Source of the DNA: Nonomuraea gerenzanensis
Lineage (GTDB): Bacteria; Actinomycetota; Actinomycetes; Streptosporangiales; Streptosporangiaceae
NCBI RefSeq assembly: GCF_020215645.1
Contig: NZ_CP084059.1
Location: 1 to 48,321 of the forward strand
Direction of reading: 5' to 3'
DNA: 48,321 nucleotides
The first letter of the stretch is position 1. Each line of letters opens with the position of its first letter. The notes beneath the pieces are model-generated. The model made no database searches. It had not been told where the DNA came from and worked only from the letters and a program-made list of their open reading frames with translations. The position numbers were made by a program, and so were the translations under genes. Of the stretch, positions 47,783 to 48,321 are shown in pieces.

Positions 47783-48321
47783 ACGTCACGTCCCCTCAGG
47801 ACCTGCAGCTGACGCGCCAGATCGACGCGCGCACCGGCATGCCGTGGACCCGCACGCAGACGCGGGTGCTGGGCGAGGCGCAGATCCGCACGTTCGAGGC
47901 GCTGTGCCAGGTCCGAGGCCGGCGGCCGCACGAGCTGGCCAGCTACCTGGTCCTGCAGGCGCTGCGCGAGCTCCGCTACGACTCCGAGGTCCAGAAGGTC
48001 GTCGCGGAGATCTCCGAGGCGCTGGCCGACCCCGACCGGGGGCCGTGGTGCCGGGTGTGCGGCTGCACCGAGCAGGCCGCCTGCGTCGGCGGCTGCGCCT
48101 GGACGCCCGACCCGCTGCTGCTGGGCGACCTGTGCACCGCCTGCCTGCCCCGCGTGACCCGGGCCGTGGGCGAGATCTCCGAGGCCGCGTCGATCGGCGA
48201 GCTGCTGGGCTACCTGCCGCACGCCGACGCCGCCGAGCTGATGGCACTGGCCCGCACCTGCCCGGCCGACCACATCGTCCGCTACGCCGTCCGGGGCCGA
48301 CGCGCTGCTGGAAGGGCTGCG
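47779..48321 (+). CDS. Zinc-ribbon protein, open at the window end (possible frameshift)
   Basis: The frame starts at ATG 47779 and runs to the last base (181 codons). It contains RTQTRVLGEAQIRTFEALCQVRGRRPHELASYLVLQALREL, a helical region, and the Cys pattern CRVCGCTEQAACVGGCAW...LCTAC, a zinc site common in phage and plasmid proteins. After AVRG (48292-48297) the residues turn into an Arg/Ala/Gly-rich string that looks out of frame. The next frame reads ADALLEGLR and continues across the ends of the window into base 2. One G too many in the GGGG run (48293-48296), by sequencing error or mutation, would explain this. Confidence 0.65.
   Translation, partial: MNVTSPQDLQLTRQIDARTGMPWTRTQTRVLGEAQIRTFEALCQVRGRRPHELASYLVLQALRELRYDSEVQKVVAEISEALADPDRGPWCRVCGCTEQAACVGGCAWTPDPLLLGDLCTACLPRVTRAVGEISEAASIGELLGYLPHADAAELMALARTCPADHIVRYAVRGRRAAGRAA

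Overview
The window looks like a high-GC actinomycete plasmid. It carries BldC-like and SsgA-like proteins, which point to a sporulating, filamentous host (Streptomyces or Streptosporangiales type; the genus cannot be settled by eye). Plasmid functions are ParA/ParB with palindromic direct repeats (34.3-36.2 kb), two winged-helix replication-type proteins (0.7-2.3 kb and 32.1-33.4 kb), a KorSA-like GntR regulator (37.3-38.2 kb) and an FtsK/TraB-type transfer operon (38.4-48.3 kb). No tRNA, rRNA or chromosomal housekeeping gene was seen. The two ends of the window join in one reading frame, so it is probably a complete 48.3-kb circular replicon cut inside a gene.

Layout. 0-2.5 kb: end of the gene that spans the junction, then a replication-type wHTH protein. 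2.7-5.7 kb (minus): an EACC1 / caspase-like / TPR-WD40 conflict (defence or cell-suicide) operon, with an apparent frameshift between the caspase and the WD40 parts. 5.8-8.5 kb: a tyrosine recombinase, a transposon-end remnant and about 1.2 kb without genes. 8.5-14.4 kb: small plasmid cargo (membrane proteins, HTH and zinc-finger proteins, an MpaB/Lcp-type oxygenase). 14.5-31.3 kb: a class V lanthipeptide gene cluster. 31.4-34.3 kb: a DUF1707 protein, a 13-bp tandem repeat, the second wHTH protein and a long intergenic region. 34.3-38.2 kb: partition genes, a DUF1883 protein, a GIY-YIG-like remnant and the GntR regulator. 38.4-48.3 kb: the transfer operon, mostly with 4-nt start/stop overlaps, including an SsgA-like protein, an ATPase of the anti-sigma type, the TraB-like motor and, just behind it, a TGACAC repeat array that could be the transfer locus.

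The lanthipeptide cluster is the most interesting part. A 47-residue precursor ends in STPWCIASIVITASAGC. Around it are a kinase (LanK, divergent), a HopA1-like lyase (LanY), an F420-type reductase (LanJ; D-Ala/D-Abu), an HFCD flavoprotein decarboxylase (LanD; AviCys), a degenerate kinase-fold protein (LanX position), a prolyl oligopeptidase and an M16 peptidase (leader removal), an ABC exporter and two LuxR-type regulators. Three proteins look catalytically degenerate by motif reading: the kinase-fold protein (HGD to HGA), an SDR lacking its Ser and Tyr and its glycine motif, and an M20 hydrolase lacking its Glu pair and its last His. Two small secreted proteins of unknown role are encoded within the cluster. 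The likely flow is: LanK/LanY dehydrate Ser/Thr, LanX with LanD closes the lanthionine and AviCys rings, LanJ reduces some dehydro residues, the peptidases remove the leader, and the ABC pair exports the product.
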